Shown: positions 1 through 6,267, numbered from the stretch's first letter. The stretch is 7,728 bases of DNA from Prevotella sp. UBA1705 (GCA_002317385.1 DCJH01000042.1:30344-38071); one strand, 5' to 3'. Translations and numbers: made by a program. Notes: a model not told the origin generated them from the sequence alone.

Positions 1-1
1 A

Positions 2-685
2 TTAAGCACAGCACATGCTGGGGGCAAATCCAAGCCAGAAGGAGAGTACGAGGAAAGCGAACACTGCCATCAGTATGCTTACATAGACCATACCGATGCA
101 CTGCCAGCGCTTCAGCCAGATCTTTCCGCTGAAACCCAAGGTCTGCATAGAGCTCCAGAAGCCATGTGTGAGGTGGAACCAGAGGGCAACCATCCACAAC
201 AGGTAGAGAATGGAGTAGACAGGATTGCTGAATGTCTCCTGAATCCAGGCGAAACCGTCGGCGGGATCGTGGGCAACCTCCATACCAGTGAGTTCTGCAA
301 ACATCATGTGTCCCCAGAAGTTGTACATGTGGAGGATAATACCGAGGAGGACGATGAGACCCAGCACGAGCATGTTCTGGGAGGCCCAGCTCACCTCTGG
401 ACGGCGACTTGTCACCTCATAACGCTGATTTCCGCGGGCGCGGCGGTTCTGCGCAGTCAGAATGAAGGCATAAACGATATGGCAAACTGCCAAGAAGGCC
501 AGTCCCACCGTACCGATGACTGCATACCAGTTGCTTCCCAAAAACTTGCACACTACGTTGTAGGCATCCCCAGAGAAGAATGCCGCCACGTTCATGCAGC
601 AGTGGAAAGTCAGGAATAGGATAAGGCAAATGCCGGTCAGCGACATCACAACCTTTCTACCAATTGGAGAATTGATTAACCACAT
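2..685 (-). CDS. sdhC: Succinate dehydrogenase / fumarate reductase cytochrome b subunit (complete)
   Basis: Membrane anchor subunit of the succinate:quinone oxidoreductase (complex II / fumarate reductase), which passes electrons between the quinone pool and the flavoprotein and iron-sulfur subunits. The 227-residue protein is almost entirely hydrophobic, with five predicted membrane helices at about residues 12-36, 56-79, 101-126, 154-176 and 194-220. Histidines at 28, 69, 119 and 171 (174 is an alternative) fall in helices 1, 2, 3 and 4 and are likely axial ligands of two b hemes, as in the di-heme family typified by Wolinella FrdC. The start MWLINSPIGRK matches the usual family N-terminus, and the stop codon is two bases from the window edge, so the gene is complete. 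The flavoprotein (sdhA) and iron-sulfur (sdhB) genes would be expected next, outside the window. In an anaerobic Bacteroidales it probably works mainly as fumarate reductase (inference). There is no Shine-Dalgarno sequence; a good promoter lies about 130 bases upstream. Confidence 0.95.
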   Translation of the reverse strand: MWLINSPIGRKVVMSLTGICLILFLTFHCCMNVAAFFSGDAYNVVCKFLGSNWYAVIGTVGLAFLAVCHIVYAFILTAQNRRARGNQRYEVTSRRPEVSWASQNMLVLGLIVLLGIILHMYNFWGHMMFAELTGMEVAHDPADGFAWIQETFSNPVYSILYLLWMVALWFHLTHGFWSSMQTLGFSGKIWLKRWQCIGMVYVSILMAVFAFLVLSFWLGFAPSMCCA

Positions 686-811
686 AAATGATTGATTTTT
701 AATTATTTAACTGTTAGATAAATCTAAAGAATGATTCAAATTGCCTTCATAGAAATCTTTCATGCGGAACACATACTATATAATAGGTATCCGGCCCCCG
801 CATTTTGTCTG

Positions 812-842
812 CAAAAATACTACATTTTAGCGATAATTCAAA
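812..842 (-). promoter_or_regulatory. Bacteroidetes-type promoter for sdhC
   Basis: Read on the minus strand, TTTG (842-839) is followed after 19 bases by TATTTTTG (819-812), a full match to the Bacteroidetes sigma-A -33/-7 consensus TTTG-N19-TAnnTTTG. Transcription would start near 805-808, leaving a leader of about 120 bases before sdhC. That leader includes an imperfect AT-rich hairpin (773-790, ATACTAT arm with a one-base bulge). The promoter lies back to back with the mnmG promoter. The start site is inferred. Confidence 0.65.
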
Positions 843-873
843 GTAAAAAAGACAAAAATTCGAATTATTTGAG

Positions 874-881
874 TACTTTTG
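874..881 (+). promoter_or_regulatory. Probable -7 box for mnmG
   Basis: TACTTTTG matches the Bacteroidetes -7 element TAnnTTTG exactly and ends 20 bases before the mnmG start codon, so the leader would be only about 12-16 bases. I see no good TTTG or TTG element at the expected -33 distance (about 850-855 is purine-rich). The promoter may be weak or need an activator. The box lies inside the open frame that extends upstream of mnmG, which supports the shorter start at 902. Confidence 0.5.
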
Positions 882-901
882 CGCAAAAAGAAAAGACAGG
901 A

Positions 902-2773
902 ATGAAATTCAGTTATGACGTGATCGTCATCGGGGGAGGACATGCCGGTTGTGAGGCAGCCACAGCGGCTGCAAATATGGGTGCCCGCACGTGCTTGGTG
1001 ACCATGGACATGAACAAGATTGCACAGATGAGTTGTAATCCTGCTGTGGGTGGTATAGCCAAGGGACAGATCGTTCGGGAAATCGATGCCTTAGGTGGAC
1101 AGATGGGTATCGTGACCGACGCCACCGCCATACAATTCCGCATGTTGAACAAGGGCAAAGGTCCGGCCGTTTGGTCTCCGCGTGCTCAGTGCGACCGCGA
1201 AAAGTTCATCGTGGAATGGCGCCGCAGGCTCGACCGCACACCCAATCTCGACATCTGGCAGGACCAGGCCGACGAACTTCTCGTAGAGAACGGTGAGGCC
1301 ATCGGTGTGAAAACCATCTGGGGCGTGGAGCTATTCTCCAAGAGCGTGGTAGTTACTGCTGGAACATTCCTCAACGGATTGATGCACATCGGGCACCACC
1401 AGGTGGCTGGAGGACGATGTGCCGAACCAGCCGTACCTCATTTTTCTGAGTCGATTTCGCGCCTGGGCATCACCGTCTCTCGCATGAAAACCGGTACTCC
1501 CGCACGCTTGGACAAACGCAGTATCCACTTTGAAGATACCGAAGAACAGCCTGGCGACAACTCCTATCATAAGTTCAGCTACCTTTGGTCGCAGCCTACC
1601 CTCAAGCAGCTACCATGTTGGACTTGTTACACTACGCCCGAAGCCCACGAGATTTTGCGGGCCGACGTGGCTAATTCGCCACTTTTCAACGGACAGATAC
1701 AGTCCACAGGACCACGCTATTGCCCCTCCATCGAGACCAAACTCATTACCTTCCCAGATAAGGATCAGCACCCACTCTTCATCGAACCAGAGGGAGAAGA
1801 CACCAACGAGATGTATCTCAACGGCTTCTCTTCGTCCATGCCGATGGAGACACAGCTACGTGCCATCCGGAAGATTCCGGCCTTGCGCGACGCGAAAATC
1901 TACCGTTCGGGCTATGCCATAGAGTATGATTACTTCGACCCGACGCAGTTGAAGCACTCGTTAGAGTCGAAAATCTTGCCGGGCCTGTTCCTTGCCGGAC
2001 AGGTGAACGGTACCACCGGATATGAGGAAGCGGGCGGACAGGGCACCGTGGCAGGTATCAACGCCGCGCTGAAATGTGCGGGAAGCGACCCGTTTGTGAT
2101 GAGCAGAGACGAGAGCTATATCGGCGTATTGATCGACGATCTCACCACCAAAGGTGTGGATGAACCTTATAGAATGTTTACGTCGAGGGCCGAGTATCGC
2201 ATCCTGCTGCGTCAGGACGATGCCGACGCACGCCTCACTGAGAGGTCGTACCAGCTGGGACTGGCCAGTCGTGAGCGTTTAGACTGGTGGCTGCAAAAGA
2301 AAGAAGCCATCGAAAGAATCGTAAGATTCTGCGACGAGACCATGGTAAAGCCTGCAGAAATCAACTCTGCCCTTGAGGCCATGGGCACTACCCCACTCCG
2401 CATGGGATGCAAAATCTCCGACCTTATCGGTCGTCCACAGATTACGATGGATATGCTTTCGGAGGTGGTTCCTGCCCTGAAAGAGGTGATGAATACGCCC
2501 GAAAATCGCAAGGAAGAGATATGTGAGGGCGCTGAAATACGTATCAAATATAAAGGATATATAGAGCGCGAGAGGATGATTGCCGACAAGATGCACCGGC
2601 TTGAAGATATTCGTATCAAGGGTCGCTTTAGGTATAGCGAACTCAAGGAAATCAGTACGGAAGGCCGTCAAAAGCTCGAACGCATCGACCCAGAGACGCT
2701 GGGGCAGGCCAGCAGAATACCCGGCGTATCGCCAAGCGATATCAACGTAATGCTCGTGCTGCTGGGAAGGTAG
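902..2773 (+). CDS. mnmG: tRNA uridine-5-carboxymethylaminomethyl modification enzyme MnmG (GidA)
   Basis: FAD-dependent enzyme that, with the GTPase MnmE, adds the carboxymethylaminomethyl (or aminomethyl) group to C5 of the wobble uridine in a set of tRNAs. It is cytoplasmic. The 623-residue length is normal for the family. The N-terminal FAD-binding GGGHAG lies at residues 11-16. The two cysteines essential in the E. coli enzyme appear here as C45 (MSCNPAVGG) and C274 (GPRYCPSIETK, the first family signature). The second signature, AGQVNGTTGYEEAGGQG, is at 365-381. The C-terminal helical part with MFTSRAEYRILLRQDDADARL (425-445) and YKGYIERE (550-557) serves tRNA and MnmE binding. The frame is open further upstream to an ATG at 731, but family similarity begins at MKFSYDVIVIGGG and the -7 box lies inside that extension, so 902 is chosen. 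No mnmE is visible nearby. It appears monocistronic, followed by 328 bases of repeat-rich DNA before apt. Confidence 0.97.
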   Translation: MKFSYDVIVIGGGHAGCEAATAAANMGARTCLVTMDMNKIAQMSCNPAVGGIAKGQIVREIDALGGQMGIVTDATAIQFRMLNKGKGPAVWSPRAQCDREKFIVEWRRRLDRTPNLDIWQDQADELLVENGEAIGVKTIWGVELFSKSVVVTAGTFLNGLMHIGHHQVAGGRCAEPAVPHFSESISRLGITVSRMKTGTPARLDKRSIHFEDTEEQPGDNSYHKFSYLWSQPTLKQLPCWTCYTTPEAHEILRADVANSPLFNGQIQSTGPRYCPSIETKLITFPDKDQHPLFIEPEGEDTNEMYLNGFSSSMPMETQLRAIRKIPALRDAKIYRSGYAIEYDYFDPTQLKHSLESKILPGLFLAGQVNGTTGYEEAGGQGTVAGINAALKCAGSDPFVMSRDESYIGVLIDDLTTKGVDEPYRMFTSRAEYRILLRQDDADARLTERSYQLGLASRERLDWWLQKKEAIERIVRFCDETMVKPAEINSALEAMGTTPLRMGCKISDLIGRPQITMDMLSEVVPALKEVMNTPENRKEEICEGAEIRIKYKGYIERERMIADKMHRLEDIRIKGRFRYSELKEISTEGRQKLERIDPETLGQASRIPGVSPSDINVMLVLLGR

Positions 2774-2816
2774 AGGCTTTGCTCCTTTGAACTGCAGGGC
2801 TTCGCCCCTTTGAACT
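2774..2816 (+). repeat. Imperfect 20-bp direct repeat with a GC-rich mini-hairpin after mnmG
   Basis: Two copies of a 20-mer, 2774-2793 and 2797-2816, match at 17 of 20 positions with a period of 23. Both end in CCTTTGAACT. The second contains GGGCTTCGCCC (2797-2807), a four-pair stem with a three-base loop. It lies directly after the mnmG stop codon and could help end transcription, but there is no clear T run after the stem, so it is not called a terminator. Confidence 0.5.
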
Positions 2817-2977
2817 TTGAAAATTGAACTTTGAACTTTAGGATTACACCATAAGTACGAACAAAGAGAAATGGGAAAAGTAGACACCCAAGATAGATGA
2901 TTGACGAGAAACCAATAAGAAACAACATCCAACAAGCATATCATAAAGGTCAAAGTTCAATGTTCAAAGTTCAAAGG
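2807..2977. repeat. 34-bp imperfect inverted repeat enclosing 103 bases
   Basis: The left arm (2807-2840) and right arm (2944-2977) are reverse complements at 32 of 34 positions. Both arms are built from the heptamer TTTGAAC/GTTCAAA. The 103 enclosed bases are AT-rich, contain no convincing gene and show no transposase signature. The arms could pair as a long stem in single-stranded DNA or RNA, or could simply be two oppositely oriented patches of the same short repeat. The right arm runs into the 22-bp tandem array. Confidence 0.7.
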
Positions 2978-3026
2978 AAAGATGTTCAAAGTTCAAAGGA
3001 AAGATATTCAAAGTTCAAAAAGTCGA
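2961..3026 (+). repeat. 22-bp tandem repeat array, three units
   Basis: Units at 2961-2982 and 2983-3004 are identical (TGTTCAAAGTTCAAAGGAAA plus GA). A third unit at 3005-3026 keeps the first 15 bases with one change and then diverges. Each unit holds two TTCAAAG heptamers. The array ends two bases before a parS-like palindrome. Confidence 0.85.
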
Positions 3027-3028
3027 TT

Positions 3029-3044
3029 TGTTTCACGTGAAACC
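3029..3044. other. parS: parS-like ParB binding site (site 1)
   Basis: TGTTTCACGTGAAACC matches the bacterial chromosomal parS consensus TGTTTCACGTGAAACA at 15 of 16 bases. The inner 14 bases, GTTTCACGTGAAAC (3030-3043), are a perfect palindrome. ParB binds parS and, with ParA and SMC, organises and segregates the origin region. The site is intergenic, 58 bases before the apt start. Assuming equal base use, a match this good would be expected about 0.0001 times in a window this long. ParB binding itself is an inference from the motif. Confidence 0.75.
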
Positions 3045-3101
3045 GAGTACCGAACAATTCGTTGAAAAAGAAATAATTATAACTAAATCTAAACATAGAA
3101 G

Positions 3102-3632
3102 ATGAACAATCAAATCTTACTTGACAATCTGAGGAGTATTCCTGATTGGCCGATTAAAGGGGTAAATTTTAGGGATGTCACCACATTATTCAAGTCTCCA
3201 GAGTGTGTTAAGGTCCTGAGCGACGAGATGTTTGACCTGTATAAGGACAAGGGCATCACCAAAATCGTAGGTATTGAGAGCCGAGGCTTTGTGATGAGCT
3301 CTGCCCTCGCCTACCGTTTGGGCGCAGGCATCGTGCTTTGTCGTAAGCCCGGCAAGTTGCCGTGCAAGACCATCCAGGAGAGTTACGCCAAAGAATACGG
3401 CATTGATACCATCGAGATTCATAAGGATGCTATCGAAGAAAACGATGTGGTGTTGCTACACGACGACCTTCTGGCCACGGGCGGAACGATGAAAGCAGCC
3501 TGCGATCTCGTGAAGAAATTTAAGCCAAAGAAGATCTATTGCAACTTCATCATTGAGTTGAACGAGGAGTTTCCGCACGCCCGTGATGCCTTTGCAAAGG
3601 ATGTAGAGATTACGAGTCTACTGAAATTCTAA
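3102..3632 (+). CDS. apt: Adenine phosphoribosyltransferase
   Basis: Purine salvage enzyme that joins adenine and PRPP to give AMP and pyrophosphate in the cytoplasm. The 176-residue length is typical. Recognisable segments in order are IPDWPIKGVNFRDVTTLF (13-30), GIESRGFVMSSALAYRLG (57-74), RKPGKLPCKT (81-90) and the PRPP-binding loop VVLLHDDLLATGGT (116-129), whose paired aspartates 121-122 hold the ribose. A histidine precedes the aspartates where many relatives have a hydrophobic residue or aspartate; this does not look disabling. The start at 3102 gives the normal family N-terminus. No Shine-Dalgarno sequence is seen in the AT-rich leader. The best -7-like box upstream is TCGATTTG (3023-3030, one mismatch to TAnnTTTG), which overlaps the parS-like palindrome, but it lacks a -33 partner. 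A strong terminator after the gene suggests it is transcribed alone. Confidence 0.96.
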   Translation: MNNQILLDNLRSIPDWPIKGVNFRDVTTLFKSPECVKVLSDEMFDLYKDKGITKIVGIESRGFVMSSALAYRLGAGIVLCRKPGKLPCKTIQESYAKEYGIDTIEIHKDAIEENDVVLLHDDLLATGGTMKAACDLVKKFKPKKIYCNFIIELNEEFPHARDAFAKDVEITSLLKF

Positions 3633-3673
3633 GCACGACAGAAGGACATGGGCCGAAAAACAAGGCCGAATAC

Positions 3674-3714
3674 AATCCCCGAAGGACTGAGTTCTTTCGG
3701 GGATTTTTGTTTGT
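3674..3714 (+). terminator. Intrinsic terminator after apt
   Basis: AATCCCCGAA (3674-3683) pairs perfectly with TTCGGGGATT (3696-3705). The loop can pair further (GGAC with GTTC). The stem runs into a T-rich tail (TTTTTGTTTGTTT, 3704-3716). It begins about 40 bases after the apt stop codon and is the clearest terminator in the window. Confidence 0.9.
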
Positions 3715-3972
3715 TTGACAGAAAGAGAGGGGCTCTGCGAGGAGACAAGACTACCTTACATAGGCTTGATGAAGACAGAAAGACAGAAAGGCAGAGACTG
3801 GGAGATAAGAAGTTTTAGACAGAACTACATAACAGACATATTATTAAAGCGAGAGGATAGAGACAAAAAGACAGAAAGACAGAGACTGGAGGGAGAGACG
3901 GGGAGGAGGCGGAGTGGAGAGAACGGAGATGAGAAAAAGTGGCAGGGAGGGAAAAGAAACATAGGGGTTTGC

Positions 3973-4003
3973 TTGCAAGGCAGATGGTTTTTGGCTAAAT
4001 TTG
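3973..4003 (+). promoter_or_regulatory. Probable uvrC promoter with a long leader
   Basis: TTG (3973-3975), a 20-base spacer and TAAATTTG (3996-4003) fit the Bacteroidetes sigma-A pattern with a full -7 box. Transcription would start near 4008-4011, giving an untranslated leader of about 270 bases before the uvrC start. The leader would contain the 22-bp repeat array and the second parS-like site. A 13-codon reading frame (4017-4058) in the leader has no recognisable product. Confidence 0.5.
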
Positions 4004-4062
4004 CATCTCCTACCCTATGAGATGTGGAGAGGATTGCAACTTAGCCTTCGGGGCGTAAAGAG

Positions 4063-4194
4063 GGGAAGCTGAAGCCGGAGAGACGGAAGGTGGAGATCGA
4101 AAGGGTGGAAGGTTGAAACTGGAGGGACGGAAGGTTGAGACTGGAAAGTTGAGAGGTTGAGACTGGAAGGATGGAAGGTTGAAACAAGAGGACG
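4063..4194 (+). repeat. 22-bp tandem repeat array, six degenerate units
   Basis: Units start at 4063, 4085, 4107, 4129, 4151 and 4173, each exactly 22 bases with no gaps. The approximate consensus is GGAAGGTTGARACTGGAARG plus two variable bases. The first two units are the most diverged (4063-4084 shares 16 of 22 with the third). All units are purine-rich on the plus strand. The array ends 28 bases before the second parS-like site. Confidence 0.85.
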
Positions 4195-4205
4195 TAGGCG
4201 GGAGG

Positions 4206-4215
4206 ACGTGAAACA
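4206..4215 (+). other. parS half-site
   Basis: ACGTGAAACA repeats the right-hand ten bases of the parS consensus exactly, while its left flank does not match. It lies 23 bases before the same ten bases of the full site at 4223-4238, so it may be a decayed copy or an auxiliary contact. This is weak on its own. Confidence 0.35.
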
Positions 4216-4222
4216 CCCCAAG

Positions 4223-4238
4223 CGTTCCACGTGAAACA
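4223..4238. other. parS: parS-like ParB binding site (site 2)
   Basis: CGTTCCACGTGAAACA matches TGTTTCACGTGAAACA at 14 of 16 bases, and at 15 of 16 if the variable fifth base of the B. subtilis consensus (TGTTNCACGTGAAACA) is allowed. It lies 41 bases before the uvrC start and 1194 bases from site 1. A second intergenic match so close makes chance unlikely. ParB binding is inferred from the motif. Confidence 0.7.
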
Positions 4239-4279
4239 AAAATCGCCACACCCTTAGTAAATAAAAGGAAAGAGAAAAC

Positions 4280-6133
4280 ATGACAAGAGAAGAAAACGAG
4301 AAACGTCTTGCCCATCTGAGGAACATCGTGCTGAACATGCCGGAGCTACCAGGCAGCTACCAGTTCTATGACGATGAGCATCAGATTATCTATGTGGGCA
4401 AGGCCAAAAAGCTCAAGAGCAGGGTATCGACCTACTTCCATAAGGAGGTAGATCGGTATAAGACCAAGGTGCTCGTGAGCAAGATTCACGACATTTCCTA
4501 TACGGTTGTGAAGACCGAGGAGGATGCACTGCTCTTGGAAAACTCGCTCATCAAGAAATATAACCCTCGCTACAACGTGCTGCTGAAGGACGGAAAGACC
4601 TACCCCAGCATCTGCGTGACCAACGAATACTTCCCCCGAATCTTCAAGACACGCACTATTAATAAGAAACTGGGCACCTATTTCGGGCCGTTTCCGCATA
4701 TTGGCGCCATGTATAACGTGCTCGATTTGATCAACAAAATCTATAAGCCGAGGCGCTGCCGACAGCCCATCACCAAGGAGGGTGTGGAGCAGAAGAAGTA
4801 TCGTCCGTGCCTGGAATACCACATCCACAACTGCGACGGCTGTTGCATAGCCAAGCAGAGTTGGGAGGAATATCAGGAAAACATACGTCAGGCCAAAGAG
4901 ATTCTAAAGGGCAACACGCGCGAACTGGGGCAGCGGCTCTACGAGGAGATGATGAAATGTGCAGCAGAACTGAGGTTTGAGGAGGCCGACAGGCTGAAAC
5001 AGCGCTACCTGCTCTTGGAGGATTTCGTGGCCAAGAGCGAGGTGGTGAGCCACACCATTCAGGACGTAGACGTGTTTACCATCACTGATGACGACCTTCG
5101 TAAGAACGCGTTTATCAACTATATACACGTGAAGAACGGCACTATCAATCAGAGTTTTACCTACGAATACAAGCGGAAACTGGACGAAACCGACGAGGAT
5201 CTGCTCACACAGGCCATCCCGGAGATACGCGAACGCTTTGGCAGCAGGGCCAAAGAGATTATCGTGCCGTTTGAAATGGAGTGGAAACTCAAGGATGCGG
5301 AGTTTTTCATCCCCCAGCGAGGCGACAAGAAGCACCTGTTAGAGTTGTCGGAAATGAACGGAAAACAGTATAAATTCGACCGACTGAAACAGGCCGAGAA
5401 GCTGAATCCGGAGCAAAAACAGACCCGACTGATGAAGGAATTGCAGCTGAAACTGGGCCTCGATAAGCTACCCTATCACATAGAATGTTTCGATAATTCC
5501 AACATTTCGGGCACCGATGCCGTGGCCGGATGTATTGTCTATAAAGGCATGAAGCCCTCTCGCAAAGACTATCGCAAATACAATATCAAGACCGTGGTGG
5601 GCCCCGACGACTACGCCTCGATGCAAGAGGTGGTGTATCGGCGGTACAGCAGGATGGTGGAAGAAGGCACTCCCCTGCCCGACCTCATCATAACCGATGG
5701 CGGAAAAGGCCAGATGGACGTGGTAAGAGAGGTCGTAGAAGGCAAGTTGGGACTGCAAATCCCCATTGCCGGACTGGCCAAGGACGACCGTCACCGCACC
5801 AACGAACTGCTCTATGGATGGCCGCCGCAGGTCATCGGACTCAAATCGGACTCCGAATTGTTCAAGGTACTCACGCAAATACAGGATGAAGTGCACCGCT
5901 ACGCCATCACTTTCCACCGTGACAAGCGCTCCAAACATGCCTTACATTCCGAATTAGACGACATCAAAGGCGTGGGGCAAAAGACCAAGGATGCGTTGCT
6001 AAAAGCCTACAAATCAGTGAAGAATGTAAAGGTAGCAACACTCGATGAACTTGCTACCACTATCGGAACGTCGAAAGCCCAAATCGTATTCGACTATTTC
6101 CAAAGCCAGCAAGACAGTCAAAACAAATCGTAA
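4280..6133 (+). CDS. uvrC: Excinuclease ABC subunit C
   Basis: Dual-incision nuclease of UvrABC nucleotide excision repair; it cuts the damaged strand on both sides of a lesion held by UvrB. The 617-residue length is normal. An N-terminal GIY-YIG domain (about 20-100) carries GSY (25-27), YVG (38-40), the likely catalytic R48 and E87, and makes the 3' cut. Cysteines 160, 177, 185 and 189 are spaced like the iron-sulfur cluster ligands of the family. A UVR motif for UvrB contact lies at about 215-250. The RNase H-like domain for the 5' cut holds D405 (FDNSNISGT), D473 (IITDGGKGQMD) and H546. A helix-hairpin-helix DNA-binding end is at about 558-605. All key residues are present. The start at 4280 follows a weak AAGGA about ten bases upstream. 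The gene has its own likely promoter and is separated from dtd by 311 bases, so co-transcription is uncertain. Confidence 0.97.
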   Translation: MTREENEKRLAHLRNIVLNMPELPGSYQFYDDEHQIIYVGKAKKLKSRVSTYFHKEVDRYKTKVLVSKIHDISYTVVKTEEDALLLENSLIKKYNPRYNVLLKDGKTYPSICVTNEYFPRIFKTRTINKKLGTYFGPFPHIGAMYNVLDLINKIYKPRRCRQPITKEGVEQKKYRPCLEYHIHNCDGCCIAKQSWEEYQENIRQAKEILKGNTRELGQRLYEEMMKCAAELRFEEADRLKQRYLLLEDFVAKSEVVSHTIQDVDVFTITDDDLRKNAFINYIHVKNGTINQSFTYEYKRKLDETDEDLLTQAIPEIRERFGSRAKEIIVPFEMEWKLKDAEFFIPQRGDKKHLLELSEMNGKQYKFDRLKQAEKLNPEQKQTRLMKELQLKLGLDKLPYHIECFDNSNISGTDAVAGCIVYKGMKPSRKDYRKYNIKTVVGPDDYASMQEVVYRRYSRMVEEGTPLPDLIITDGGKGQMDVVREVVEGKLGLQIPIAGLAKDDRHRTNELLYGWPPQVIGLKSDSELFKVLTQIQDEVHRYAITFHRDKRSKHALHSELDDIKGVGQKTKDALLKAYKSVKNVKVATLDELATTIGTSKAQIVFDYFQSQQDSQNKS

Positions 6134-6192
6134 CCCACAGTCCACAGCAATGTTATGAAGGACCGACAAGGGTTCTTACGACCTGCCACAGC

Positions 6193-6203
6193 AGCGTAAC
6201 GCT
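6193..6203. repeat. Small palindrome AGCGT-A-ACGCT
   Basis: A perfect five-base inverted repeat around a single A, 60 bases after the uvrC stop codon and just upstream of the larger repeat cluster. It could be a protein-binding site or chance. It is too short to interpret alone. Confidence 0.3.
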
Positions 6204-6208
6204 ACTAT

Positions 6209-6267
6209 GGTTTAGGTTAAAGCAGGGACTGGTTTAGGCTAAAGCAGCACCTACTTTAGCCTAAACC
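6209..6267 (+). repeat. Three-module repeat with alternative hairpins between uvrC and dtd
   Basis: Two direct copies of GGTTTAGGYTAAAGCAG (6209-6225 and 6231-6247, one base different, period 22) are followed by an inverted copy CTTTAGCCTAAACC (6254-6267). The second copy forms a perfect 14-bp stem (6231-6244 with 6254-6267) around a nine-base loop. The first copy can pair with the same inverted arm through one G-U pair, so the two hairpins exclude each other. No T run follows the stem, so a simple intrinsic terminator is not supported. It may end or stabilise uvrC mRNA, act as a regulator site for dtd, or be a mobile extragenic repeat. Confidence 0.75.

Larger units (their letters stand above)
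3715..4279. other. Gene-free, purine-rich intergenic region before uvrC
   Basis: About 565 bases between the apt terminator and uvrC with no believable gene. The plus strand is strongly purine-rich: 87 of 100 bases at 3861-3960 and 102 of 130 at 4061-4190. It contains a dispersed direct repeat of AAAGACAGAAAGRCAGAGAC (3779-3801 and 3867-3889, 22 of 23 identical), a likely uvrC promoter, a 22-bp tandem array and a parS-like site, listed separately. The open frames on both strands here are low-complexity readings of the repeats. Confidence 0.75.

Noticed and set aside
164..619. A 151-residue plus-strand open frame opposite sdhC
   Set aside because: It lies fully antisense to a well-supported membrane protein gene and resembles no known family.
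731..901. N-terminal extension of mnmG by 57 residues
   Set aside because: Family similarity begins at the ATG at 902, and the probable -7 box at 874-881 lies inside the extension, so it would not be transcribed.
2668..2953. Minus-strand open frames with a hydrophobic start downstream of mnmG
   Set aside because: They read through the heptamer repeats and antisense to the mnmG end, and no promoter or recognisable domain is present.
3715..4020. A 101-residue plus-strand open frame after apt
   Set aside because: It is a low-complexity reading of GACAGAAAG-type repeats and begins within the terminator tail.
4017..4058. A 13-codon leader peptide before uvrC
   Set aside because: It has no run of regulatory codons, no ribosome site and no attenuator-like hairpin pair after it.
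4010..4338. Two overlapping minus-strand open frames rich in Ser, Pro and Phe
   Set aside because: They are complementary readings of the purine-rich 22-bp array with no plausible promoter.
5121..5136. CACGTG core inside uvrC as a third parS
   Set aside because: The flanks (ATATA on the left, AAGAA on the right) match the consensus poorly, and it falls in coding sequence.
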